NCBI GenBank assembly: GCA_040752275.1
Contig: JBFMFH010000002.1
Span: 1 to 64,000, forward strand
Origin: JBFMFH01 sp040752275
GTDB lineage: Bacteria; Acidobacteriota; Vicinamibacteria; Vicinamibacterales; JAKQTR01
Reading direction: 5' to 3'
DNA: 64,000 nt
This document shows, piece by piece, positions 1 to 9,179 of the stretch. A model generated the notes under the pieces. That model saw only the letters and a list, made by a program, of their open reading frames with translations, was not told the origin of the DNA and did no database searches. Every line of letters starts with the position of its first letter. Position 1 is the stretch's first letter. The position numbers and the translations under genes were made by a program.

Positions 1-343
1 CGTGATGCCTCACACAATTCCCGGGCGGGGCATCCCGCCTGGCGGCGTTGCTCCTCCCTCACATACCGGGAGTATGCTCAGTCGTCGCGCCTGGCCAGCC
101 GGGCGCCGCGCTCCGGGACTTCTGCAAAGCACCACGGTTCCAGGGCACTAGCACCCCGTGGTGCGGGTCGGTCTGCGTTCGACCAGCGCCGCATCTCGCC
201 TCGCGGTGCTGGCCAATGCTCAAGTGTGGGCCAGTATTCTCGCGTCTCCCGCCTGGCGATCCTGGCGCATCACCGGTCTCGTCCCTCGATTGGCTCGGGA
301 CGGGCCAAGACGCTGGCCGGGCGCTACGGGTGATCACGACCAG
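1..343. other. Left-edge stretch without a supportable gene
   Basis: The reading frame of the following gene stays open upstream to about position 158, but those residues do not resemble the family's N-terminus, and the overlapping plus and minus ORFs look like GC-rich shadows. I see no RNA gene, repeat or convincing promoter here. Confidence 0.4.
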
Positions 344-1552
344 ATGATCTCGTCCGGACCCGCGCGGGTGCTCTTCCTGAGCAACGGACATGGCGAAGAC
401 ACGATTGCCGCCGCGGTGATCGACCGCCTCCGCCTCCGCGAACCGGCCTGCCCGATTGCGTCTTGGCCCATGGTCGGCGCCGGAGAGGCGTACGCCGAGC
501 GCGGAATCACGCGTGTCGGCCCGCCGAACTTCGCCCCGAGCGAGGGGTTCGGCACGCTCAGCATGAAGTGGCTATGGCGAGATGTCCGAGCCGGCCTGAT
601 TGGCGACTACCGGAGGCAATGGGTCGCGGCGCGGCGGCTCAGGGGGCGGTTCGACCTGGCGGTCGCCGTCGGAGACATCGTCCCGGCCCTCGTGGCTCAC
701 AGCGCGGACCTGCCCTACCTGTTCGTGGGATGCGCCAAGTGCTCCTCCTACCCGTGGAGGGGGCGGTACCACCGAGTTGAGCTCGTCCTGATTCGGCGTC
801 GCTGCCTCGGTGCGTTCGCCCGTGATGTCGAGACGGCCGACAGGATGGCACGTGCTGGAGTGCCTGCCTGGCATGTCGGCAACCCGATGATGGATGACTT
901 GAGACCGTCGACACCGCTTGACATTCCCGCGGATCGCCCGGTCGTCGCGATGCTGCCGGGCAGTCGTGCTGACGCCGTGGCGAATGCGTGCAGGCTGGTC
1001 TGTCTCGCGCGGGCCACGGCCGCCAGTCTCTCGCCCCCGGAGCGGCCGCACTGGGTAGTGGCGCCGGCTCGAACGTTCGACCTGGCAGCCTTCATCCGCA
1101 CCATCGCCGGCCCCGCTGACGGGGTCGTGCTGACATCGACTCCCTCATCTGCTGCGGGCGGGGGGGTTCGCCTCACGGACTCGGCTGGAACCATCGTTGA
1201 GGTTCTGCCGGGGCATTTCGTCAGCGCCGTCAGGAGGGCATTGGTCGTTGTCGGGATGGCGGGAACGGCCAATGAACAGAGTGTGGGGCTCGGCCGCCCG
1301 CTCGTCGCGTTGCCGGCCACTGGACCGTGCGGCGTGGGTTACCTCCGCATGAAGGCCCATCTCTTCGGCGACGCCGCCGTGACCGTTGAATCCGGCGATG
1401 GCGACGCGGTTGCCGCCGTGATCGCACTGCTTCGGGATCCAGCCCGACGGGCCCGCATGGAGCAGGCGGGCCGCCGACTGATGGGACCGCCGGGTGCCAG
1501 TGATGCCATTGCCGATGCCATCTGCGCGGCCGCCAGGAGGCTGACGCCGTGA
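344..1552 (+). CDS. Lipid-A-disaccharide-synthase-related glycosyltransferase
   Basis: A 402-residue protein of the LpxB-related type found outside classical lipid A operons. The N-terminus has the family signature FLSNGHGEDTIAAAVIDRL at about residues 11-29, followed by a GAGEAY loop; the C-terminal half carries the nucleotide-sugar-binding pattern GMAGTANEQSVGLGRP and ends in a helical tail with RRLMGPPGASDAIAD. I chose the ATG at 344 because the conserved N-terminus begins 10 residues later; the frame is open further upstream but looks non-coding. It heads a run of overlapping glycosyltransferase genes and remnants, so a role in a surface glycolipid or polysaccharide is likely. The acceptor cannot be told from sequence. 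Confidence 0.8.
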   Translation: MISSGPARVLFLSNGHGEDTIAAAVIDRLRLREPACPIASWPMVGAGEAYAERGITRVGPPNFAPSEGFGTLSMKWLWRDVRAGLIGDYRRQWVAARRLRGRFDLAVAVGDIVPALVAHSADLPYLFVGCAKCSSYPWRGRYHRVELVLIRRRCLGAFARDVETADRMARAGVPAWHVGNPMMDDLRPSTPLDIPADRPVVAMLPGSRADAVANACRLVCLARATAASLSPPERPHWVVAPARTFDLAAFIRTIAGPADGVVLTSTPSSAAGGGVRLTDSAGTIVEVLPGHFVSAVRRALVVVGMAGTANEQSVGLGRPLVALPATGPCGVGYLRMKAHLFGDAAVTVESGDGDAVAAVIALLRDPARRARMEQAGRRLMGPPGASDAIADAICAAARRLTP

Positions 1553-1745
1553 TGGCGCCCAGCTCGTATCTCGTCGAACTGCATGATATCCATCCCACCA
1601 GCCTGCCGGCCGTCGCCCTGATCCTCGAGTCGCTGCCCGAGTCGGCCCGGCGCGCAGCGGCGTGGCTGGTCGTGCCGAACTGGGGGGCGAACGAACTGGT
1701 CCAGCCCGACTCCGCGCTCGCCGGTCGCCTCAGGCAACAGGAGAG
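1552..1745 (+). pseudogene. Polysaccharide-deacetylase-like N-terminal fragment
   Basis: The start (GTG 1549 or ATG 1552) overlaps the stop of the preceding gene. About 60 codons read as the opening of a DUF2334/polysaccharide-deacetylase-type protein, with VELHDIHPTSLP at the N-terminus, where the family places its metal-binding Asp, and AAWLVVPNWG after the first helix. At about 1745 the similarity stops and a different frame takes over with an unrelated C-terminal tail. The family normally exceeds 220 residues, so most of the domain is missing. Assignment rests on these short motifs only. Confidence 0.5.
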
Positions 1746-1928
1746 CGACATTGTGCCAGATCCGATCTCGAGGCGATCGGGCGGGACCTGCGCGCCGCGA
1801 TGGGACCGCCGGGTGCCGCGGCGCGCGTTGCGAGCGGTGTCAGGGCAGCGATGGCAAGACGGGATTCTGCGCCAGGCATGGGGCTTGCCGGCCGCGACAT
1901 GCCGGACACGAGGCGCCCGAGGCCATGA
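1746..1928 (+). pseudogene. C-terminal fragment of a glycosyltransferase-like gene
   Basis: In the frame ending at the TGA 1926-1928, about 60 codons (ARSDLEAIGRDLRAAMGPPG and onward) look like the helical C-terminus of an LpxB-type or similar glycosyltransferase; compare RRLMGPPGASD at the end of the intact gene at 344-1552. There is no start codon or catalytic region; it is joined directly to the truncated deacetylase fragment. Its stop overlaps the ATG of the next fragment in an ATGA arrangement, which looks like the surviving downstream junction of a deleted gene. Confidence 0.4.
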
Positions 1929-2190
1929 GCCCGCTCCGCATCGCCGTTGTCTACCCGCACCTGCTCAATCGCGGGGGGTGCGAGACGGTCCTGAGGACCG
2001 TCGTTCGACTCCTGGCAACGAGGTTCGAGTTCCACGCGGTCACATTGATTGATGCGCAAGCTCACGACGACCCCGAGTACCAGACGCTCACCGAGCATGC
2101 GGGAGGCGTCTGGGACACACAGATTGCCGATCCAGCTGCGCTGACCGCACGCCTGCGCGACATCGATCCCGATGTGGTGCGCACGGGCGC
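1925..2190 (+). pseudogene. GT4-type glycosyltransferase N-terminal fragment
   Basis: From the ATG at 1925 the protein opens with MSPLRIAVVYPHLLNRGG, a typical first strand and glycine loop of a family 4 (GT-B fold) glycosyltransferase, and continues plausibly to LRDIDPDVV, where such proteins usually turn into a V-H-x-H motif. After about 2185 the frame degenerates and stops at 2233, overlapping the next remnant. GT4 enzymes are usually 350-400 residues, so the C-terminal domain with the nucleotide-sugar site is absent. Not expected to be active. Confidence 0.55.
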
Positions 2191-2196
2191 TCGCGA

Positions 2197-2613
2197 GTGG
2201 CCTCGATCGTGTCGACCGCGACTGACGTCCTGATCGTGTCAAATGGGTACGCCGAGGATCAGGTGGCCATCGGCCTAGTCCGCGCGCTGCGTTCGCGCGG
2301 CATCGACAGGCCTATCGCGTGCCTGCCAATGGGAATGGGACGGCCGGTGGTGACCTGCTGGGGCGCCAGTCACGTGAGGACGCGCCACGTCGTCGAGCTT
2401 CACACGAGTGTTGCCCTGGGAGGCCACGCCGTCGTGACTCCGCCGGATCGCAGGGCATTCGGGGACGCCCTCGCGGAGCTGTTGGACAACGAGCCTCACA
2501 AACAGAAGCTGAGCGAGCGCGGTCTCGCGTTCATGGGGCCGCACGGCGGCCTCGAGGCGATCGCCGATGCGCTGCAGTCAATCCTCGGTGCCCGAATCGC
2601 GGAGGGATCATGA
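2197..2613 (+). pseudogene. Second LpxB-related gene with an internal deletion
   Basis: A GTG at 2197 opens an ORF whose first 45 residues (VLIVSNGYAEDQVAIGLVRA) match the start of the LpxB-related family and whose last 60 residues (DALAELLDNEPHKQKLSERG, then FMGPHGGLEAIADAL) match its C-terminus, but only 138 residues exist where about 400 are expected. The middle, including most of both Rossmann domains, is missing, and the frame stays open across the junction near 2350. Its TGA overlaps the ATG of the intact glycosyltransferase at 2610. It is probably non-functional. Confidence 0.6.
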
Positions 2614-3509
2614 ACTGTACCGTGATCGTCCCGACGTTCAATCGATGCGAGGTTCTGCGGCGCTGCCTGACGTGCCTTGCCGAGCAGAACCACCCGCGGG
2701 CGCAGCACGAGATCATCGTCGTCGATGATGGTTCGACCGACGGAACCTCGGAGTTCCTCCAGCGGAACCCGGTCGGACCCACCGCGACCGTTCTGGCGAA
2801 CGCGCGCAGGCTGGGTCCCGGAGCCTCGCGCAACGTCGCGCTGGAACGGGCCAGAGGTGACATCGTCCTCTTCCTGGATGACGACGCCCTGGCGCCACCG
2901 TGGCTGGTCGACGAACACGTCCGGACGCACCGGCGACGGCCCGGCGTGATCGTCGATGGTCCTGCCATTACCACCAGAGGATTGCAGGCACCGACATTCG
3001 GCAGCCTCCGTGCCCGGGTGCTCGCGAGGGCCGATGTGATCGGCCAACCATTCGTGACCGTCAACGCTTCGGCCCCGCTCGCGGACCTGAGGGCATGCGG
3101 AGGATTTGACGAAACGATGCTCCGGTGGGAAGACGCCGACCTCGAGAGGCGTCTCGGCGCGCGGGGTCTCGGACGGGTACGCAACCGCCGTGCATGGGTG
3201 TGGCACTGGAAGCCGCGGACCGGCGCTGCCCCTGACCCTCGGCGCGCCGAAGAGGAGAACGGCTATTGGGCGGGTATGTACTCCGAGCGCTGGAGGGATC
3301 GGCGGTCGCGTCGGATGGCACGGCTGCGGTATCTCACCTACGATGCCATCCTCCGCCGGCTCGGGGTGCCAGACTACCCTCCGATTGTGCGCGTGCGCGC
3401 GTACGCCGCGGGACTCCGGAGAGCGCTCCATGGGTCGACGACCGCCGGCGCGCCGGAGACCGACGGCAGGGACGAGCAGTCACGTCATGGGGATGGAGCG
3501 GCGGGATGA
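2610..3509 (+). CDS. Family 2 glycosyltransferase
   Basis: A 299-residue GT-A fold transferase. The N-terminus reads CTVIVPTFNRCEVLRRCL, followed by EIIVVDDGSTDGT (nucleotide-binding Asp pair), FLDDDA at about residue 90 (the metal-binding DxD) and a FDETMLRWEDADLERRL segment at about 165-180 that matches the acceptor-side ED motif of GT2 enzymes. It starts with ATG 2610 directly after GGAGGG, overlapping the previous stop by four bases. No membrane segment is seen. It is the only complete gene in the 1.5-3.7 kb stretch and probably adds a sugar to a surface glycan; donor and acceptor are unknown. Confidence 0.9.
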   Translation: MNCTVIVPTFNRCEVLRRCLTCLAEQNHPRAQHEIIVVDDGSTDGTSEFLQRNPVGPTATVLANARRLGPGASRNVALERARGDIVLFLDDDALAPPWLVDEHVRTHRRRPGVIVDGPAITTRGLQAPTFGSLRARVLARADVIGQPFVTVNASAPLADLRACGGFDETMLRWEDADLERRLGARGLGRVRNRRAWVWHWKPRTGAAPDPRRAEEENGYWAGMYSERWRDRRSRRMARLRYLTYDAILRRLGVPDYPPIVRVRAYAAGLRRALHGSTTAGAPETDGRDEQSRHGDGAAG

Positions 3510-3682
3510 CGCCCGAGATGGCCTTGATGCTGGCGGCCGCACGGCCGGTGCCCTTGTCGGGGCCCGAGGCGGCGGCGCGCGTCCTTGCGGTGCGGGAGTG
3601 GGACGCCGTGGAACGACTGACGGCCCGGCTCTTCAGCCGGGAGGAGGGCGTGCCAGGATCTGCGGGCTGTCAACTCCGCTGA
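3506..3682 (+). pseudogene. Possible nucleotidyltransferase-like N-terminal fragment
   Basis: A 58-residue ORF that begins with an ATGA overlap on the preceding glycosyltransferase. The opening MTPEMALMLAAARPVPLSG followed by a helix with a Trp-Asp resembles the start of the polysaccharide-cluster nucleotidyltransferase family (PF14907-like), but no catalytic domain follows and the last residues look random. It fits the series of 5' gene fragments in this region. The family assignment is weak. Confidence 0.35.
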
Positions 3683-4101
3683 CGAGCCGTACGCCGAATC
3701 GCACGCGCCAGCACTCGACCAGAAGGCTGACGTCGACGCCGCCGGCTGGACTTTCAGACGCTCGCGGTCCAAGTGACATGGATTCGCTCCGGCCTCGCGT
3801 GACGAACGTGGCATCCGATGGTAGCAACTCTGTCCGCGCCACGGCATGCACGAACGAGAGGCACGCCTGTCCGGCAGAAGTGGCCCCGCGCGTGGCTGGA
3901 CCACCGTCGGCGGGCCAGAGGGCCCGGCTGTGGGGGCGAGACCCGGTGATGCGGACGCGGGTCGCGCAGACCGCCGGACCCAGAGCCACAGCCCGGCACG
4001 CACACTGACCGCGTCCCTCGAGTCGCGTCCCTCGGGTGGCGTCCCTCGAGTCTTGTCTTCCCGGCGAGCCTGATGCAGGATGGGCACGCGGAGGAAGACC
4101 C
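3683..4101. other. Intergenic region between glycan remnants and the M14 peptidase gene
   Basis: About 420 bp without a supportable gene; the ORFs in it are shadows. It could include decayed 3' sequence of the fragment at 3506. The only visible structure is a three-copy 14-bp tandem repeat at 4011-4052. Confidence 0.5.
4011..4052. repeat. Three tandem 14-bp repeats
   Basis: The unit GCGTCCCTCGAGTC occurs three times head to tail; the middle copy ends GGGTG instead of GAGTC. It lies just upstream of the peptidase gene. Unit length is a multiple of seven, like other tandem repeats in this window. Confidence 0.8.
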
Positions 4102-6858
4102 ATGACTTGCGCCCGCCCCGCCACCATCCTTCCGTTCGCTGCCCTGGTCGCGTCCGTCTTCTGCGTGCAGATGCCGGCGGCTCAGTCATCGAGCATCACG
4201 ACGCCGAAGGCAGCCTTGGGCTTCGACATCGGCGACGACTATCAGCTGGCGAACTACACGAGACTCTCGACCTACTGGCGGACGCTCGACCGCGAGTCCG
4301 ACCGCCTGACGGTGGTCGAGTACGGCAGGACCTCGGAAGGCCGGCCGATGCTGATGGGAATCGTGACATCGGCCGCGAATCAGCGTGACCTCGAACGCTA
4401 CCGGAGCATCTCGCGCCGCCTCTCGTTGGCGGAAGGGCTCGACGACGAGCAGGCTCGCGCGCTCGCGGCCGAGGGCAGGACCGTCGTCTGGATCGACGCC
4501 GGCCTGCACGCCACCGAGGTAGCCAACGCACAGGCGCTCACCGAGTTCGTCTACCAGATGGTGAGCCGGGACGATCCGGAGACGCGGAGGATCCTGGACG
4601 ACGTCATCCTGCTGGCCGCGTTCTCGAACCCCGACGGGCTCGAACTGGTGGCGGACTGGTACATGCGCGACCCCGATCCCGAGGCGCGGTCGACCTCGGG
4701 CCTGCCCGTGCTCTACCAGAAGTACATCGGGCACGACAACAACCGCGAGTCGCTGCTGATGAACATGCCCGAATCCGAGGCCATCGGCCGCGTGCTCTAC
4801 CGGGAGTGGTTTCCTCAGATCGTCTACAACCAGCACCAGTTGGGACCGGCCGGGGCCGTCGTGTACATCGGTCAGATGCGCGATCCGTCCAACCCGTTTC
4901 TGGATCCCCTGATGGCACCGAGCATGGAGCTCGTGAGCGCGGCCATTCATTCGAGGTTCGTGGCCGAGGGCAAGCCGGGGGCCGTCAACCGGTCGTTCGC
5001 CAGCTACCAGAACTGGTGGAACGGCGGCGTGCGCAGCACGGCGTGTTTCCACAACCAGATCGGAATCCTCTCAGAAATCTCAGGCAACCCGACACCCATC
5101 GCCATCGCTTTCGTGCCGAGGAATCTCGTTGCCAACAACGACAACCCGCTGCCCGTGCAGCCCCAGCGCTGGCACTTCCGCCAGACCATCGAGTACCTGC
5201 TCACGGCCAACCGTGGGATCCTCGACATCGCGTCGAAGCGCCGCGAGGACTTCCTCTTCAACATCTACCGGATGGGGAAGAACGGCATCGAGAAGGGTAG
5301 CCGCGATTCGTGGACGATGACGGCGAAGCGCGTGGCCGAAGTGGAACAGGCCCTGGCACGCGACAAGGTGACAGTCGGGCGCGGCGGGGCGCCGATCAAG
5401 TACTACGACCTCTTGCGCGATCCCGCACGGCGCGATGCGCGGGCCTACGTCCTGCCATCGGATCAACCAGACTTCCCGACGGCGACGAAGTTCGTGAATG
5501 CGCTGCTCAAGAACGGGGTCACGGTCCACAGGGCCACGGCGGCATTTCAGACCAGCGGCCGCAGCTACCCGGCCAACTCGTACATCGTGAAGACGGCGCA
5601 GGCGTTCCGGCCCCACGTCCTCGACAACTTCGAGCCGCAGGACTACCCGGACGACTTTGCGTATCCGGGCGGCCCGCCGGTCCGCCCGTATGACGTGACC
5701 GGGTACACGCTGGCTTTCCAGATGGGCGTGCGGTTCGATCGCGTGCTCGAGGCCCTGGATGGACCGTTCGAACGCGTCGAGGGCTTCGCGACGCCGCCCG
5801 CCGGCGCGGTGACGGGCCCGGCCAGGCCGGCGGGATTCCTGCTCGGCCCGCAAGCGAATGATGCGTTTGTGGCCATCAACCGCTTGCTCACCCGGGGCGA
5901 GACGGTCGGCCGGCTGACCGGGACGTTCCAGAGCGCCGGCCGGACGTGGCCGGCCGGCACGATCTTCGTTGGCGCGCGGCCATCGACGGCCGCCGCTGTG
6001 ACTGCCATCGCCAGGGATCGCGGCCTCAGTTTCGAAGGCGTCTCGCGCGTGCCGCAATCGCCCATGCGGCGCATCGAGTCCGCCAGGATCGGCATCGTCG
6101 ACGTCTATGGTGGTTCCATGCCCTCGGGGTGGATACAGTGGCTGCTCACGCAGTTCGAGTTCCCGTTCGAGGTCGTCTACCCGCCGGCTCTCGACGAGGG
6201 CGATCTCGGCGCGCGCTTCGATGTCCTGATCTTCGAGAACGGACTCATTGCCGAACCCGGCCGGGGGGGTGGCCGATCGTCCGGGCCGGATCCGGCACGC
6301 GTGCCCGCCGGGTACCGCAGCCGGCTTGGCGCCGTCACCGCGGAGAGAACGATTCCGCAACTCCGCCGCTTCGTCGAGGGCGGCGGTTCGATCGTGGCCA
6401 TCGGATCGTCAACTGCGCTGGCGGCGCACTTCGGCCTTGCCGTCAGCAACGCGCTGGTGGACGAGGCGACTGGCCGCTCGCTGCCGGTGGAGAGATTCTA
6501 TGTGCCCGGCTCGGTGCTGCGGGTGAAGGTCGACCCAACACAGCCGCTCGCGTACGGCCTTGGCGAGGATGTCGACCTCTTCTACTCGAACAACCCGCTG
6601 TTCCGAGTGCCGGACGGATCGGCCGTCCGGAAGGTCGCATGGTTCGCGGCCAGCGATCCGGTGCGCAGCGGCTGGACGTGGGGCGCCTCGAACCTGAAGG
6701 ACGCCGTCGCCGTTGCTGAGGCGGATCTGGGGAGGGGCAAGGTCTTCCTCATGGGGCCGCTGATCGCGTTCCGCGCCCACCCGCACGGTACGTTCAAGTT
6801 CCTGTTCAACGCGCTGTATGGGGAAGGTGCCAGGCGTCGGGTGCCAGGCGTCGGGTGA
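4102..6858 (+). CDS. Secreted M14-family zinc carboxypeptidase-like protein
   Basis: A 918-residue exported protein. It starts at ATG 4102 with GGAGGAAGA eight bases upstream, followed by an N-terminal hydrophobic signal ending near AAQSS. The M14 catalytic domain shows GLHATEVANAQ at about residue 134-144, giving the zinc ligands His and Glu of the HxxE motif, and a later YNQHQ that can supply the third ligand. The C-terminal 300 residues resemble a ThuA/GATase-like fold (IGIVDVYGGSMPSGW), a combination seen in large acidobacterial M14 proteins. It probably degrades peptides or peptidoglycan-derived peptides outside the cytoplasm. The last codons are built from a 14-bp tandem duplication. 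Confidence 0.85.
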   Translation: MTCARPATILPFAALVASVFCVQMPAAQSSSITTPKAALGFDIGDDYQLANYTRLSTYWRTLDRESDRLTVVEYGRTSEGRPMLMGIVTSAANQRDLERYRSISRRLSLAEGLDDEQARALAAEGRTVVWIDAGLHATEVANAQALTEFVYQMVSRDDPETRRILDDVILLAAFSNPDGLELVADWYMRDPDPEARSTSGLPVLYQKYIGHDNNRESLLMNMPESEAIGRVLYREWFPQIVYNQHQLGPAGAVVYIGQMRDPSNPFLDPLMAPSMELVSAAIHSRFVAEGKPGAVNRSFASYQNWWNGGVRSTACFHNQIGILSEISGNPTPIAIAFVPRNLVANNDNPLPVQPQRWHFRQTIEYLLTANRGILDIASKRREDFLFNIYRMGKNGIEKGSRDSWTMTAKRVAEVEQALARDKVTVGRGGAPIKYYDLLRDPARRDARAYVLPSDQPDFPTATKFVNALLKNGVTVHRATAAFQTSGRSYPANSYIVKTAQAFRPHVLDNFEPQDYPDDFAYPGGPPVRPYDVTGYTLAFQMGVRFDRVLEALDGPFERVEGFATPPAGAVTGPARPAGFLLGPQANDAFVAINRLLTRGETVGRLTGTFQSAGRTWPAGTIFVGARPSTAAAVTAIARDRGLSFEGVSRVPQSPMRRIESARIGIVDVYGGSMPSGWIQWLLTQFEFPFEVVYPPALDEGDLGARFDVLIFENGLIAEPGRGGGRSSGPDPARVPAGYRSRLGAVTAERTIPQLRRFVEGGGSIVAIGSSTALAAHFGLAVSNALVDEATGRSLPVERFYVPGSVLRVKVDPTQPLAYGLGEDVDLFYSNNPLFRVPDGSAVRKVAWFAASDPVRSGWTWGASNLKDAVAVAEADLGRGKVFLMGPLIAFRAHPHGTFKFLFNALYGEGARRRVPGVG
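6827..6854. repeat. 14-bp direct tandem duplication at the 3' end of the M14 gene
   Basis: GTGCCAGGCGTCGG occurs twice head to tail and encodes the last residues of the peptidase. It looks like intergenic tandem-repeat sequence that has been taken into the reading frame just before the stop. Confidence 0.8.
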
Positions 6859-6896
6859 GAGGCATCGGAGAGGATCCCTTGCGCTGAACGCGCGCG

Positions 6897-9179
6897 CTAG
6901 CGCGCCCTCCTGTCCAGGTGCTCCAGGATCCTCTCCGGTCTGATGGGCAGATTCCTGCAGAAGTAGCCTGTGGCCTCGTGTACGGCGTGAGCGATGGCTG
7001 GGGCGGTGGGGCAGGCCAGACCCTCGCCCGCCTCCTTGGCGCCGAAGGGGCCGCCGGGTTCGAACGTCTCGACCGTCTTCGACACGGAGGGCGGCATGTC
7101 CAGAGCCACGGGGATCTTGTAGTCGAGCAGGGTGGTGTTCAACGTCCTGCCGCGATGCATGACGAGTTCCTCGGACAGGGCGTACCCCAGACTCATCTGG
7201 ATCGACCCCTCGAGCTGACCCTCCACCGCCATCGGATTCAGCTCCGTGCCGCAGTCGTGAACCGTGTACATCCCGGCGACCTCGACCACGCCGGTGTCGA
7301 GGTCGACGCGGACGTCCGCGACCTGCGCCCCGAAGGAGAAGGCCGGTGAGACGAGGCCGACGTCGCGCGGCGTGTAGTAACCGGTTGCCCTGATGGGTTC
7401 ACCGCGGTTGGCGAGTTGCGCCATCTGGACGACCTCGGCGAACGGGATGCCCTTGCCCGGCTTGCTCTTGGCGTAGATCGTGCCGTGGCCGCATTCGATT
7501 TCGTGGATCACGTTGAGGCCGAGCTTGAGCGATACGACCTTGAAGAGCTCGTCCTTGATCTTCTTTGCCGCGTCGCGGACCGCGTTGCCCGCCATCAGCG
7601 TGACGCGACTTCCCCACGTGCCGAGATCCGATTGCGGACAGGCTGCGGTGTCGCCCGTGACGAGGCGGATGTCCTCCACCCTCAGGCCGAGCTCCTCGGC
7701 CAGGATCTGCGGCAGGATCAGGTCCGAGCCCTGTCCGATGTCGGCAGCCAGCGTGGTCAGCTGCGCGGTGCCGTCGTCGAAGACCTTCACCTCGGCGCTC
7801 GAGAAGGGGTACTTCGTGTTGAACCAGTTGAAGACGCCGCCCGAGATGAAGCTGTAGCAGGCGATGCCGAGACCCTCACCTGGTGCGCTGGCCGCCCTGC
7901 GCTCGTTCCAGTTCGACAGGGTGCGCACCTCCTCCAGGCACGTTCGCAGCCCGCAGCTGCTGATGCGGGCGACGCCGGGAATCTCGTCTCCCGTCTCCAT
8001 AGCGTTCCTGAGCCGGAGCTCGATCGGATCGATGCCAAGTGCCTCGGCGGCGCGGTTCATCTGCATCTCGCCCGCGAACAGCGCCTGCGGCGCGCCAAAG
8101 CCTCGCATCGCACCGGCTGGCGGGTTGTTGGTGTAGACGTAGATGCCGCGATACCGGTACGCCGGCACCTTGTAGAGCATCGCGCTGAAGTTGCCGATCA
8201 AGAACGTGGCCGTCGGCCCCATGCCGTTGTAGGCGCCGCCGTCGAGCCTGGCCGTGACCTCCTTGCCCGTGATCGTCCCGTCCTTCTTGAACCCGATCTT
8301 CGAGGTGATCACGACGGGATGACGACGGCGGCCGGCGGCGAGTTCTTGCTGCCGGTCGATCGTGATCTTGACCGGGCGCCCGGTCTGGCGCGCCATCCAG
8401 GCTGCGGCGAACTCCCAGGGGCGCAACTCCATCTTCCCGCCGAACCCGCCGCCGACATGCGGCTTGATCACGCGCACGTCGTTTTCCCTGACTCCCAGGG
8501 TGCGCGCCAGCAGGCATTGGATGTAGTACGGCGTCTGCGTGGACGTCCAGACCGTGAGCCGCCCGTCCGTGTCTGTCCGCGCGACAACCGAGCACGGCTC
8601 CATGTAGACGTGGCTCACCGGATGCGTCGAGAACGTATCCTCGAGCACGAGATCGGCTTCCGAGAGCGCCCTCTCCACGTTGCCGTAGTCGATGTCGCGG
8701 GTCAGGCTGATGTTGTCCTGGTGTTCTTCGTGAACGGCCGGGGCGCCCTCGGCCAGCGCCTCCTCCACGGTGAACACGCCCGGCAGTTCCTCGTACTCGA
8801 CCTCGATCAACTCGACGGCCCTCTCGGCGGTCTCTCTGTCGATGGCCGCGACGGCCGCGATCTCGTCGCCGATGAAGCGCACGCGGTCCGTCGCGAGAGC
8901 GGTCTCGTCCTGCAGGGCCGGCACGAGTCTCCAGTTGCCGTACTTGACGGCCGGCACATCCTGGCCCGTGATGACGCACTTCACACCCGCGAGGGCTCTC
9001 GCGCGTGACGTGTCGATCTTCCTGATGAACGCGTGGGCATGCGGACTTCTCAGGAGTGCGCCGTGCAGCATGTTCGGCAGCGAGATGTCGTCGGTGTACT
9101 GCGCCGCCCCGGTCACTTTCGCCACGGCGTCAGGTCGGGGCACCGACTTGCCGATGAGCGTGTCCCGCGTGTGGCTCAT
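6897..9179 (-). CDS. Molybdenum hydroxylase large (molybdopterin-binding) subunit, xanthine dehydrogenase family
   Basis: A 760-residue catalytic subunit that binds molybdopterin cytosine dinucleotide and hydroxylates an aromatic or heterocyclic substrate. Visible landmarks are the N-terminal KVTGAAQYTDDI, the GGGFGGKMELRPWE motif in the first Mo domain, AMRGFGAPQALFAGEMQ, and close to the C-terminus FGAKEAGEG, which contains the catalytic base Glu conserved in the family. The start at 9179 overlaps the stop of the FAD subunit (ATGA); upstream frame extension is spurious. Gene order small-medium-large matches carbon-monoxide-dehydrogenase-like and 4-hydroxybenzoyl-CoA-reductase-like operons. 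The substrate cannot be assigned from sequence alone. Confidence 0.93.
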   Translation of the reverse strand: MSHTRDTLIGKSVPRPDAVAKVTGAAQYTDDISLPNMLHGALLRSPHAHAFIRKIDTSRARALAGVKCVITGQDVPAVKYGNWRLVPALQDETALATDRVRFIGDEIAAVAAIDRETAERAVELIEVEYEELPGVFTVEEALAEGAPAVHEEHQDNISLTRDIDYGNVERALSEADLVLEDTFSTHPVSHVYMEPCSVVARTDTDGRLTVWTSTQTPYYIQCLLARTLGVRENDVRVIKPHVGGGFGGKMELRPWEFAAAWMARQTGRPVKITIDRQQELAAGRRRHPVVITSKIGFKKDGTITGKEVTARLDGGAYNGMGPTATFLIGNFSAMLYKVPAYRYRGIYVYTNNPPAGAMRGFGAPQALFAGEMQMNRAAEALGIDPIELRLRNAMETGDEIPGVARISSCGLRTCLEEVRTLSNWNERRAASAPGEGLGIACYSFISGGVFNWFNTKYPFSSAEVKVFDDGTAQLTTLAADIGQGSDLILPQILAEELGLRVEDIRLVTGDTAACPQSDLGTWGSRVTLMAGNAVRDAAKKIKDELFKVVSLKLGLNVIHEIECGHGTIYAKSKPGKGIPFAEVVQMAQLANRGEPIRATGYYTPRDVGLVSPAFSFGAQVADVRVDLDTGVVEVAGMYTVHDCGTELNPMAVEGQLEGSIQMSLGYALSEELVMHRGRTLNTTLLDYKIPVALDMPPSVSKTVETFEPGGPFGAKEAGEGLACPTAPAIAHAVHEATGYFCRNLPIRPERILEHLDRRAR

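Noticed and set aside
7416..9008. 530-codon plus-strand ORF opposite the molybdenum hydroxylase large subunit
   Set aside because: Antisense shadow; the opposite strand has continuous family similarity.
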